NCBI GenBank assembly: GCA_038049695.1
Contig: CP142456.1
Coordinates: 71,447,922 to 71,511,921, forward strand
Direction: 5' to 3'
Source of the DNA: Cinnamomum chago
Taxonomy: Eukaryota > Streptophyta > Magnoliopsida > Laurales > Lauraceae
DNA: 64,000 nt
Each line of letters starts with the position of its first letter. Position 1 is the first letter of the stretch. The notes beneath the pieces were generated by a model. It saw only the letters and a program-made list of their open reading frames with translations. It made no database searches and had not been told where the DNA came from. Below are positions 48,497-58,668 of this stretch, piece after piece. Made by a program: the position numbers and the translations under genes.

Positions 48497-50735
48497 ATGT
48501 TTAGTGGACAAAGAAAAAGAAAGCAACAAGAAGATGATAATGTCATTTCTATTGATGAAGAAGTCGAACACGACATCGATGAGAAGAGTGATGAAGATAT
48601 CGATGATAATCAAAATAATATTCCTTCAGGAAAAGAAAGTCTTTTTAAAGGAAAGCTCCTATGGGATGAAGTGAAGATATTGGGGGATGCGAAAACTGGT
48701 AAATTATGGCTTTGTCCACACTGTAAGCGTGAGTTCAAAAGTTCCTACACAAGAATTCACCAACACTTTTTTGGGCCAGGGCCAAATAAAAAATCAGCTA
48801 TTACCTGATGTCAAGCATTGCTTAAGCAACCTAAAGGTCCTCAATTATTACAAGAAATTATTGATAGGGTAAAGAAAGCGGAGAAATTCGGAGTTCATTC
48901 ACAGTTAAAGCACTCAACACTTCTCCCACTACAACAAGTTAAGCAAAAGAACCCAATTATGGAGTCCTTTAAGAAGGTAGAAAGAGATTTTGTTGACAGT
49001 GCAATAGTGAGATGGTTATGTGCTTGTGGAGTGCCCTTCAATATATTGCGGTCCCCATTTTTTCATGAAATGATTTCAGCTGTAAATAAAGCACTGAAGG
49101 ATATAAAGCGCCTTCATTTGAAAAGGTTAGAACATCTTTGTTAGATGAGGAGAAAAGAAAAGTGGAGAATGAAATTGCAGTAATTAAAGATACATGGCAT
49201 ATGCATGGTGTATCTATCATCTCTGATGGATGGACCAACATAAAGAATCAGCCACTGATTAATGTGCTTGCAGCAAATAAGGATGGGGCGATGTTTTTGT
49301 ATGCGGTAGAGTGCTCTGGTGTTGAAAAGACTGGATCTTATATAAAATCCTTATTGATAGATGCAATTGAGGAGGTAGGTCCATCTAATATTGTTCAAAT
49401 AATCACAGACAATGCAACCAATTGCAAGCTGGCAGGTAAGGAAGATTTATAGTCATATATTTTGGTCTCCTTGCGCCTGTCACACAATTAATTTGATCTT
49501 TAAAGATTTGTCAAAGCATTGGCCATCATATGAAGAATATTATACCATGTGCAAGACAATTGTGACATATATTATCAATCATACACATGCATTGGCAATA
49601 TTTAGAAGTCATTCTAGATTAGAACTTCTAAAAGTTACAAAGACTCGATTTGCTTCATATTATGTAATGATGAAGCGACTCTTAGATGTGAGACAGGCCC
49701 TTAAATCAACCGTTGTTCTTGATGACTGGAAAGAATGGGCAAAACATGGCGATGAAAAAATGCAAGAGATAGCAGAAAACATAAAGCGATGGGTGACCGA
49801 TGATGAGGATACTTTTTGGACAAATGTGAGGCAAATGGTAAAAATTACCAAACCCATTTTCAAAATGATTAAATTTTGTGATCAAGATGGACCATTGATG
49901 GGGGAGGTATATGAAGGAATGGACAATATGCTTGGTAAAATAAAAGATAGTCTCAATGGTGTGCAAATTTTAAGGAGATTTATGAGATGATGGAAAATAT
50001 TGTAATAAAAAGGTGGAAAATGATGCATAGCCCATTACATTGTCTTGGATTTGCACTCACACGTCGGTTTTATGATTCATCATATCTTACTAAATTAGCA
50101 CATGGTGGTGAGAAAAGAAAGCCCCCAAATCAAGATAAGGAGGTCATAACGGGAGTGATGGAAGCATTTGAAAGACTAACTAATGTAAGCATCTTCAATT
50201 TAAATTTTTATAGATATTTCATTTATTATGTTTTTAATATGTACCTAACACATTCAATATTATCAATTTGTTTTTTCATTAGGACACTGAAGCTGAGGCT
50301 AAATTGAGGGCTCAATATGCCATATTTCATTCTAAAGATGGCATTTTTGGGCTTCCTGCAGTAAAGGTGGATGCAGTCACTATGTCACCAATAAAATGGT
50401 GGTCAACATATGGATCAGAGACACCAGAGCTAGCGGAGATAGCTATAAATGTTCTTGCACAACCCGTAAGCTCATCGTCTGCAGAGAGGAATTGGAGTAC
50501 GTATTCATTTATCAATAATGTCAAAAGAAACAGGCTTAACGCAAAATGTGCAGATAAACTTGTTTTTATTCATTCAAATCTTCGCCTTTTATCACGCATG
50601 AAGGAGGGATATAATGAAGGACCATTTAGAAAATGGGACATTGATCCTGAGCCAGATGTTATTGAATATTCAAGTACACATTTAGAAGACCTAAGATGGA
50701 AAGCACTAGACAATGATGATGAGCCTCAACTTTAA
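48497..50735 (+). pseudogene. hAT transposase, decayed
   Basis: Reads in order: acidic N-terminus; BED-type zinc finger (LWLCPHCKREFKSSYTRIHQH); an in-frame TGA at 48806 followed at once by CQALLKQPKGPQLL; a DUF659-like part (SIISDGWTNIKNQPLINVLA, IITDNATNCK); FWSPCACHTINLI; TRFASYYVMMKRL; and the C-terminal dimerisation domain (PVSSSSAERNWSTYSFI). Frame changes occur near 49096 (before GYKAPSFEKVRTS), 49438 and 49970. A 98-bp intron (50185-50282) splits the last part. With one premature stop and three frameshifts it cannot make transposase. The match of family with the 8-bp duplication and subterminal repeats supports it as the element's own gene. Confidence 0.9.
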
Positions 50736-51239
50736 AATCGTAATGACAGTAGAGTGGAGTCCCGACTAGGTGGTACAACAAATGTTGCAGTCACCCAATC
50801 CTCTTTACAATCACGTCCACCTAGTAGACAAAGAAGTATTTCATCATATGGATGCGGTTTGCCATCTTCTCATGACAAAGGGAAAAAGCAATGGAAATGA
50901 AGACTTTTATTTCATACTCCTATTTCTGATGAATTTTTATTTTATACCTTACTTTTTATTTATGTTTTGGTATTTGATATTTTTTATCATTTTTATTTGG
51001 TGTTTAGGATTTAATTTATTTTATATGGATAGTTAAATGATTGAAGTTTATTGATTAATAAAAGAAAAAGGTTATGGAATGTTTTTAAACATTTATTTTC
51101 TCATAGTTTATTGATTTAATGCTTTTAACCATTTATTTTCTCATACTTATTAAAGCATCAAATGACTAAAAAAAATATTTATGCATATATTGAATGGACA
51201 TACGAATTATATCAAACTATATCAAATTATATATTCGAA

Positions 51240-51398
51240 TTAACTTAGCGAATTCATCGAACTAGAACTGCGAATCAAGCGAATTGAAAACCGAATTAAC
51301 TCAGCCTACCCCATTGAATTTTCGAATTTAGGTAACTGTCGAATTGCGAACTGCGAATTCGAATCCAAATTGGTAGAACTGCGAATCAGGTAACTATG
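51240..51398. repeat. Subterminal CGAATT/GAATTCG cluster at the hAT right end
   Basis: About ten CGAATT, GAATTCG, GCGAATC or TTCGAAT words occur within 160 bp next to the terminal repeat, in both orientations. This is the arrangement that hAT transposases bind. Confidence 0.75.
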
Positions 51399-51518
51399 CT
51401 CTAGAGTGATGTAGATCAGTAGATGTATCTATGACTTATTAGAAGGTCTTAAACTTTCACAGGAAAGGTAACATAGAAGACATTTAAATCAGAAAAGGGC
51501 AAGTGGAAACATTAGTAT

Positions 51519-51603
51519 TTGGCACTTTTGTTCCTAAATGAAAATCTTCTAGGTTAACTTTTTTACAACACAGAAGATTTTCACTTAGGAACAAAAGTGG
51601 CAA
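51519..51603. repeat. 32-bp stem, 21-nt loop inverted repeat
   Basis: Arm 51519-51550 pairs with arm 51572-51603 with two mismatches in 32 bases (core CACTTTTGTTCCTAA). It is just outside the hAT-like element. It could be a foldback MITE or a small-RNA-generating hairpin; no known miRNA is recognised. Confidence 0.8.
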
Positions 51604-51920
51604 AACAGAGCATAGATGACTGGTGGTTTTTGTCTTACAATGTGATACTAGACCAATCCAAATAAGTTTTCAAGAGAATTGATTAATGCTGAAACAAGTA
51701 CGGGTGAATTTCAATGTCTTACTCCTGGAAGAGAAGAATCTCAAGAACCCGCAATCATAAACATCACAAAAGTTGTAATCTATTTGTCCAATCTTAAAAT
51801 TGGGATGTGTTTTTGAACTCACACTGTACATAACACATCCACCTCTAAATTATATTCCCTTGCAAATACAAATGGTACTATTCATTGTGGCACAACAGCC
51901 TGAAAAATGTGGATAAAGAA

Positions 51921-52133
51921 TGTTACAGCAGTATCTCCTGTCTTGTAAGCTCTTTTAGATTCTGGCTTTATATGTTACTACAGTATCTCTTCTGTCTTGT
52001 AAGCTCTTTAAGATTCTGGCTTTATATGTTATAGCAGTATCTCTTCTGTCTTGTAAGCTCTTTAAGAATCTGGCTTTATGTGTTACAGCAGTATCTCCCG
52101 TCTTGTAAGCTCTTTAAGAAGCTGGCTTTATGG
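51921..52133. repeat. 52-54-bp tandem repeat, four copies
   Basis: Copies start at 51921, 51973, 52027 and 52081, each with CAGTATCTC, GTCTTGTAAGCTCTTT and CTGGCTTTAT. They have diverged slightly from one another. Confidence 0.9.
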
Positions 52134-53517
52134 ATCTTGAAGCATATGACTGACTTGAGCAATACAGACACTTGGAACTATGCCTCTAAGCCCAACCCCA
52201 ACAGATGTAATTACCATTACAGCAGACCCCGCCGTGAACCTTGCAATCATACTAGATGCTGCTAGCCTAGTGTCACAGGCTATGATCTTTGGCTACAAAT
52301 CCTTGCTTGATATTTTCAGCAAATTTCATTTTTATTTCACATGCTACAAACCCAACTACAAAAAGAACAGAGAATCTAATTATATAAATATAGTAATACT
52401 CCTAACAAGACTAAACTAGACATTCCAAGACCAGCAGTTGACAATACCGTAACTGAGTTTTCCATGATTTGAGGCTTCTTAAATCTTAATGCCCCCCCTA
52501 CAATGAAACTTTATTAATATATTAGAATCATTAGTCTCGTAAGAAACCATATATCAACCCAAAAGCTTAAGCTGATAAGTGGAAGGCCCGTACAGATATA
52601 TTAATATATGTCAAGCCTATTACTTAGGCGATGTCGGATGTAGGACTTCTCAACACTCTCCCTCATATACAGGCCCAACAGATTTTATAGAAGGACATAT
52701 CACGTGGCCTACACAAGAATAATGGGATCGGAACCCGCTTTAATACCAAGTTTTTGGGTTGGTAAATGGTTTGTTACAAGTCTTTTATTATATTAGATGT
52801 TTATTTGGACATATCCCAAATCGCAATTGGTTTGAAATTTCCAACTCTCAAGTGATTTCTTTTCCATTATAACAAAATGCTAGAGACAGAACCATCTTGT
52901 GAATTTTGGTACATACCAAAGTAACCAAACAAACCTATACTTGGAAAGACATGAAAGCTACCTATAAGAAACAAGTGCCCGGCTTAGATCCAACAAGAAT
53001 GCACATGAATTTGGGTTCCTAATTTGTACCAAACCATTCTCATGATAACACTCAAAAAAAAAAAATCTCTGAAGTAATGGAAGATTTCTCCAAATTCTCA
53101 TGCTCTGTGTCTTCTCTTCATAGATCTCTGTGTCAATTTAATGAAAAAAGAGTGAGATGCAAATAAATACATAGATATTTACTCTCATTGGCTTTGACTA
53201 CCTAGTCATAACTCTTAAATAAAAAAAACTTTTTAAATTAGTGCAAAATAGAAGCATATAAATATAAAGGCCTAGTTTCAGATTCTTGCAAAAACAACAA
53301 GAGAAGAAATCAGGACAAAATATTGTGGGGCATTCGGCGATGAGTCCCTGAACATTTCACTTTATTGCCTTAAATCCACAATCTTTTTTCATAGTGTGAT
53401 ATGTCATTTTTTCAAATTTGAAGACCTAAAATGTTTAATTTACCATTTCTTCAAAATCATATCCCACAATTAGTGGGATAAGCCATTAATAATAGTCAAC
53501 TACCATTTAATTGACCA
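52134..53517. other. Gene-free intergenic DNA
   Basis: No gene recognised. About 52540-52770 (CAACCCAAAAGCTTAAGCTGAT..., CTCTCCCTCATATACAGGCCC, TAATACCAAG) resembles widely dispersed repetitive sequence of plant genomes, but I cannot define its ends. Confidence 0.4.
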
Positions 53518-54020
53518 AATAAATTTCAAAAGATCCAAATAAATTTCAAAAAATGTAAATAAATTTCAAAAGATGAAAATCAATTTCAAAAGATCAAAAT
53601 AAATTTCAAAAGACGAAAATAAATTTCAAAAAATGTAAATAAATTTCAAAAGACGAAAATAAATTTCAAAAGATGTAAATAAAATAAAAAAACAAAAATA
53701 AACTCTAAAAAAACAAAAACAAATTTCAAAAAATACAAATAAATTCGAAATAAAGAAAATAAATTTTAGAAAATGCTATAATATCAAAAGAACATAGAGA
53801 AATTTAAAAAGACGAAAATAAATTTCAAAAAATCTAAACAAAATTCAAAATATATAAATAAATTCCAAAATATAAAAATCAATTTAAAAAGACACAAATA
53901 AATTTCAAAAGCTGAAAATCAATTTCAAAAGATACAAATAAATTTCAAAAAATGTAAAAAAATCTCAAAAGACTCAAATAAATTTCAAATGATGTAAATA
54001 AAATTAAAAAAAAAATAAAT
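53518..54020. repeat. 20-bp minisatellite, about 24 copies
   Basis: A regular 20-bp unit of the form AAATTTCAAAAGATGNAAAT, strongly A-rich on the plus strand, varying mainly at the GATG/GACG/AATG position. Confidence 0.9.
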
Positions 54021-54346
54021 TTAGAAAAACGCAAATACATTTGCCACAAATTCGGATTAATTTGTCCACACTCAGATAAATTTGTCTCATAACTCAGATA
54101 AATTAGCCAAAACTCAGATAGATTTGTCCAGAACCTAGAGAAATTTATTTCAGAACTCAAATAAATTTGCATAAAACTCAAATAAATTTGATAAAAAATG
54201 AAAAACTCAGATAAATTTGACAGAAACTCATATAAATTTGCTAAAACAAAGATAAACTTGAAAAAAAATTAGATAAATTTTACAAACACTTAGATAAATT
54301 TCATTAAAACTCATATAGATTTGTCAAAAGACTCAAATAAATTTTT
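54021..54346. repeat. Second, diverged array of about 18-22 bp units
   Basis: Repeats of ACTCAGATAAATTTG with variable spacers continue directly from the 20-bp array, sharing the ATAAATTT core. It abuts the ATL pseudogene, whose stop codon falls in the array. Confidence 0.8.
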
Positions 54347-54950
54347 CAGGAGTTAGGTCAACCTGGGCTTGACCCAAACTGGACTGGTTGGCTACTGGGC
54401 TTTTTCTGCAAACGGGTCGGGCTTGATCCGACCTGACCTGCGCTGGAACCGACCCATCAGGGTCTTCTTCCTCCTCTGTTTCTCTACAACAGGAACCAGA
54501 ATCGTTTCTCTTCCAGTCTTCTTCTCCTTCGACGGTAACGGCGCAGCATTGCTTGTTCTCCGACGACACGCAGCGGCGGCAGCGAAGACGCCGGAGGTGG
54601 GGCCCAGCGAAACCCGGCACGAGATCCGCTACAGTCGAGGCTTGAGCCTCCGTATCGGAACCCGGCACGAGATCCATGCGGCAGATGGGGCATGTCGTGT
54701 GAGACAAAAGCCACATGTCGATGCAGTCGGGATGGAACACGTGGCTGCGTTTGGGGAGGAGTCGGAGGGTTTCGTCGTCTTCGAACTCGCACAAGCAGAC
54801 GACGCATTCTAGCATGCTCTTGCTGAGCTTGAGTCCCTTGACAACGGAGTATTCGAGGACGGGGAAGGTCTCGATGACGGCGGGATCGAGGCCTCTGGGC
54901 CTGCAGGATCGGGCGCAGAGATTTGATCTGTGATGAAGACGATCTTTGGT
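54333..54950 (-). pseudogene. 5'-truncated ATL-type RING-H2 E3 ligase
   Basis: The minus-strand open frame begins after a stop at 54951-54953. From about 54932 it carries ATL sequence: RSNLCARSCRPRGLDPAVIE, the GLD signature, then the RING-H2 finger CVVCLCEFEDDETLRLLPKR...HVFHPDCIDMWL...CPICR. ATL proteins are membrane-anchored ubiquitin ligases; the N-terminal hydrophobic segment that should precede GLD is absent, and no ATG lies upstream of the conserved region. The third RING cysteine is Arg (PKRSHVFH for the usual PKCSHVFH), so zinc binding is compromised. The C-terminal tail runs into the minisatellite. The first in-frame ATG (54815) would omit the GLD region. I read it as a truncated pseudogene. 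Confidence 0.8.
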
Positions 54951-55747
54951 TCAGACTTTACCTAGAAATGAGGAGGGGAAAAGGAAGATTTGAAATTTTG
55001 AAATTTCAAAAATTTATGCCTAAAATGGTTGAAAGGGTAAATCAGTCATGAGAATTGTATCCAGTGACCTCCGGCTGCAAACAGTCTAACTGCTTGGACC
55101 AGAGCCCTTAAAAAGAATTCGTCTGGACTGAAGGCAGGAAACATTCAATTCTAGGGACCTTTGGCTAATTATCTCAAATATTTTCTCACAAAAACATGTA
55201 AGCCCAATGATCCATTTTCAAATTCATATGAAAAAAAAAGGAAGGAAAAAAAAAACCCTCCTCTTTTGAACTCATTTTTTGTTTCCATATCTTGCCTTCA
55301 GAATTGCGGCACCCACATCACCAGACAAATGGGTGAAGCTGTTTACTATTTTTTTTTGTGGGCTTGGGATGAGAAGCTTTGCCGCCTTGTTGAATGGGGC
55401 ATATTTGGGTAAGTCCGGCCCAATAAATGACGTCTTTTTTTTCATTTTGAGTAAAAGTGGATTCTACTCCAAATATTAACATCACACAAGGCACTTGAAC
55501 TGAGTGAAGTGAAGTACTCTACTTTAACTTCAACCTACTTCTCATCTACTTCACTCCTCATGTAAAATTCACTTCATTTCACTCCAATCTTCATTTATCC
55601 AAACAAAAAACACAGGAAAAGGGGGAAAGGGGTTCATTACATACACATAACCCCACTTTTCAAACATAGAAACTCAGGTAAAGAGAGATATGTAGTAAAT
55701 TATTGGAGCATTTGCATTTCAAATCATCTTACTAAAATACCAACTTC
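54951..55747. other. Gene-free intergenic DNA
   Basis: Nothing recognised; no upstream part of the ATL gene was found here. Confidence 0.5.
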
Positions 55748-55761
55748 AAGTGCAGTGACAC

Positions 55762-57369
55762 CAAGGCCTCTTCCTTCCTCTCTCCAAGGTCCCCTCCACC
55801 CCCTGCCATCTGCTGTATGCTGATGACATTCTCATCTTCATGAAAGGGGCTGCCTCTAGTGTTTCAATTCTTCAGGACCTCCTGGAGACGTATCAGTCAG
55901 CTGCAGGTCAATTCTTTAATATGCAGAAGAGCCAACTGTTCATTGGTAAATGCAGCTCGAGAAGAAAGAGAAGAATCAGCTCCACTCTAGGCATTCAAGA
56001 AGTTTCTACTCACCTTAAATATCTGGGTACCCCAATCTGTTTTGGGACTCCTATAAGGAGACACTTCCTCCCTCTGTTGGATGTTGTTCAGTCCAAGCTC
56101 TCTGCTTGGAAAGCCAAAACTTTGTCCTTTGCAGGCCGGTTAACTTTTATCAAGCATGTTATTTCTAGCCTTCCTGTTCACCTTGCTGCTATCATTCCCC
56201 TGCCTGCTTCAGTATGCAAAGAGATCGAGAGACTTATGAGGCATTTCCTCTGGTCTGGAAATGCCCCCAATCACAAGATCAACTATGTCAGTTGGGCTAC
56301 TGTCACTCTCCCAAAGGTTGAAGGTGGCTTGGGAATTAGGAAAATTGCAGACGTTAACACAGCTTCCTTCATCAAGCTTGGATGGCAAGCTTCCACCTCT
56401 CACTCCCTCTGGTCCATATGGTTTAAGAATCGTTATTTTAAATTCCGTTCCATTTGGAGCTCAGAGAATACTAGCTATGGCTCTTGCATCTGGAAGAAAA
56501 TCCGCAGATTAGCTCCTATCATTCACCAAGGAAGCTCCTGGATATTTGGCAATGGCCAGAGCATTAACGTCTGGCACGACTCCTGGTCTGCAAGTGAACC
56601 TATTTCTACTTGCTTCCCTGGACATCCTTTTCCTAGAGACCAACGACTCTCTTCCCTTTACCAGTTTGGGACCTGGGCTACTCCAGTTCTCCTGCCTTCA
56701 TATATTCAACAGCACCTCCTTCTTCTCCTCAAGGATCTTTCTCCAAACCTTGTCATCAGTGATTCCCTCAGCTGGAGAGACTCCCCTGATGTAAAGCTCT
56801 CCTTGAGCTCTGCGTGGCAGAGAATCAGACATAGAGCTCCTCTTCTCCCCTGGCCTAAGCTGATATGGAACATCCTCTCACCCCTCAGAGTCAATTGCTT
56901 CGGCTGCCGTTTGATGCACAACAGACTCCCCACAGACACTTGGCTGAAGCGGCTGGGCTTTTCCCTTGCCTCCAGGTGTATTTTTTGTAGAGCAGCAAAA
57001 GACTCAGTGGGTCACCTTTTCTTCTACTATGATCAAGCTAAAGCAACTTGGTCCTGGTTTCTTCATGCGGCAGGGGCTCCTCCTCCTCCTTCCAGCTACT
57101 CAGCATCTTCACTTTGGTCGACCCTCTCTAAAGATACTGACGCCAAAGGCTTCAAATTCATGGTTGTCATCTTCATCTCAGTTCTATACCAACTATGGAA
57201 GGCTCGTAATGAAGCAATTTTTGATAACTGCATGCCCTCTCTCCACTCCATCCAAGCTCAACTAACTGAAGCCATCTCTTACTCCCTGAAGCAGATGACT
57301 TCCCCTTTCGTCAGTCTCCATCTCAGCGCCCTCTTCGTCTCTACGAGAATTCCTCCAGTGCCTAACTAG
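55762..57369 (+). pseudogene. LINE ORF2 C-terminal part (reverse transcriptase, zf-RVT)
   Basis: An open frame of about 535 codons starts at the truncation with no own start. It includes the RT catalytic motif as LLYADDILIF (near 55815-55839), thumb/connection sequence (LKYLGTPICFG, LSAWKAKTLSFAGRL), the GGLGIRK motif, and a C-terminal zf-RVT region (WPKLIWNILSPLRVNCFGCR, CIFCRAAKDSVGHLFFYYDQA). In zf-RVT domains a Cys usually sits where this has Tyr (FFYYDQA), so one zinc ligand is probably lost. The endonuclease and N-terminal RT are missing. No frameshift or stop has accumulated, so the insertion is young. Confidence 0.92.
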
Positions 57370-57529
57370 CAGAGTTAATGGCGTGCTCTGCTTTCTTTGG
57401 CTGTGGTGTATTGGTTTCATTTTTGCTCTTTGTTTTTTGGGGGTCAAATCTTTGACCCTTGTATTCTTCTTTCTTCTTCCCCCCTTCCTTTTTAATATAA
57501 TTTACCCTTACAGTAAAAAAAAAAAAAAA
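55762..57529 (+). mobile_element. 5'-truncated L1-type LINE with poly(A) and TSD
   Basis: Bounded by AAGTGCAGTGACAC (55748-55761) and AAGTGCAGTGATAC (57530-57543), a 14-bp target duplication with one mismatch. It ends in a run of A after TTTACCCTTACAGT. It is truncated within the reverse transcriptase, as expected of target-primed reverse transcription that stopped early. Confidence 0.95.
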
Positions 57530-57543
57530 AAGTGCAGTGATAC

Positions 57544-58339
57544 AGATACTCTCAACATGATGACTACTTTGAGCAATTGCAATAACATGAAAAAGGTAAA
57601 ACCAAAGGACGATTCTATGGGGACCTGATTTTGTGTCTAAATGTTTTGAAGAACAAAATACGTTACTTGAGTAAATGGGTGAAAGTAAACACCTCTGTCT
57701 TGATTGATTGGTGTTGGTACTTTGGTGTCACAAGCATGTGTTCATGAATCAAACCCTCGGTATTAAATTTAAAATATCACTCCTAACTGGTAGCCCAACT
57801 TAGAAAAAAATTAATGAAAACAACTCTATAGAACTCACCACTTTGAATCTACTATTATGACTTTTGAAATGAAAGTAGTTTCTTCTGGATACCTAAAATT
57901 AGTCATGGCACTTATTTCAAAAATATCCTTGCATTCATTAGCATGAGGTTGACACTTTATAGCATGTTCCGATTGGGCAATGATCCGTTGGATCAGGACA
58001 TGCCTTTGCATTTTGTGAATCCCATGAGGATACCATTAGGAGAAAACACACACATATGGGGAAATTATTCCACGCACGAGGTGCATATTGTGCACCCCTG
58101 GTGTACCCCACCTGATGATCCATCCAAGTGGACCACTCCCCCATCCCATGGTCACAATCCCAGTAGGTTTACACCAATCTGATTGGGCTAGACCCTTGGA
58201 TTGACTACACTCCTTGTTTGAATTGATTGAACTTACGCGCCCTGGATGGAGTTAGGATCATCGGACTGATTTTTTTTCATAAAAGAGGAGCTCATGCAGA
58301 TTTTCAAATTCCCCCAAGTCCCATCTCAAGGTGGTGTTA
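57544..58339. other. Gene-free DNA, partly copia leader
   Basis: No intact gene. From about 58.2 kb to the primer-binding site it may be the internal leader of the copia fragment (minus strand). Confidence 0.4.
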
Positions 58340-58668
58340 GGGCCTGATACCATTTTGTTGTGTCGTGCGTGTGAAATAGCGAAATTTGCGATTGATCAAC
58401 CATGCCACACAAGAGAGACTAGAGGATTTATGTGATTCGGCAAAACCATCTATGGTCACGGCAAAATAGAAACAACTTACATCTTCACTCTCTTGAGAGT
58501 CTAGGGTTATAAATTACATTTATATATAATCTCCGCTTTCTTAGCCCCTAAGAAAGCCCCAGTACAATGGCTAAAATTCCCTTGACTCTAAACCCGATCA
58601 TTGTCTAACTCAATGCATTAATTCAGTAAATCCGAAATACAAAACACAAATCCAACAATCTCCACCTT
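58340..58668 (-). mobile_element. Ty1/copia LTR fragment in PPT-LTR-PBS order
   Basis: LTR at 58356-58657 (302 bp) begins TGTTG and ends CAACA. On the minus strand it is preceded by AAGGTGGAGAT (polypurine tract, just right of 58657). It is followed by TGGTATCAGGCCC, an initiator-methionine tRNA primer-binding site (left of 58356, about 58340-58353). Internal sequences thus flank one LTR on both sides, in the reverse of normal order. The flanks out to about 58250 and 58800 are probably internal too. No gag-pol domain survives in the window. Confidence 0.7.

Larger units (their letters stand above)
38146..51398 (+). mobile_element. Large hAT-like transposon, 13,253 bp, with nested insertions
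   Basis: Left end CATAGTTACCTAATTCG (38146-38162) matches the reverse complement of the right end CATAGTTACCTGATTCG (51382-51398) with one mismatch. Both ends are flanked by CTCTAGAG (38138-38145 and 51399-51406), an 8-bp duplication that fits the hAT consensus nTnnnnAn. Subterminal DNA is packed with AATTCG/GATTCG words, especially 51240-51398, as in hAT transposase-binding regions. A decayed hAT transposase lies at 48497-50735. Inside are a solo LTR (38770-42100) and a complete FAR1-related gene. Because CTCTAGAG is its own reverse complement, it could be part of the inverted repeat rather than a target duplication. Confidence 0.75.

Noticed and set aside
53518-54346. Regular repeats that could suggest a CRISPR-like array
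   Set aside because: The repeats are contiguous 20-bp units without unique spacers, in plant nuclear DNA; it is a minisatellite.
54369-54933. Plus-strand ORFs across the ATL pseudogene
   Set aside because: The minus strand has clear RING-H2 and GLD motifs; the plus-strand frames are shadows.
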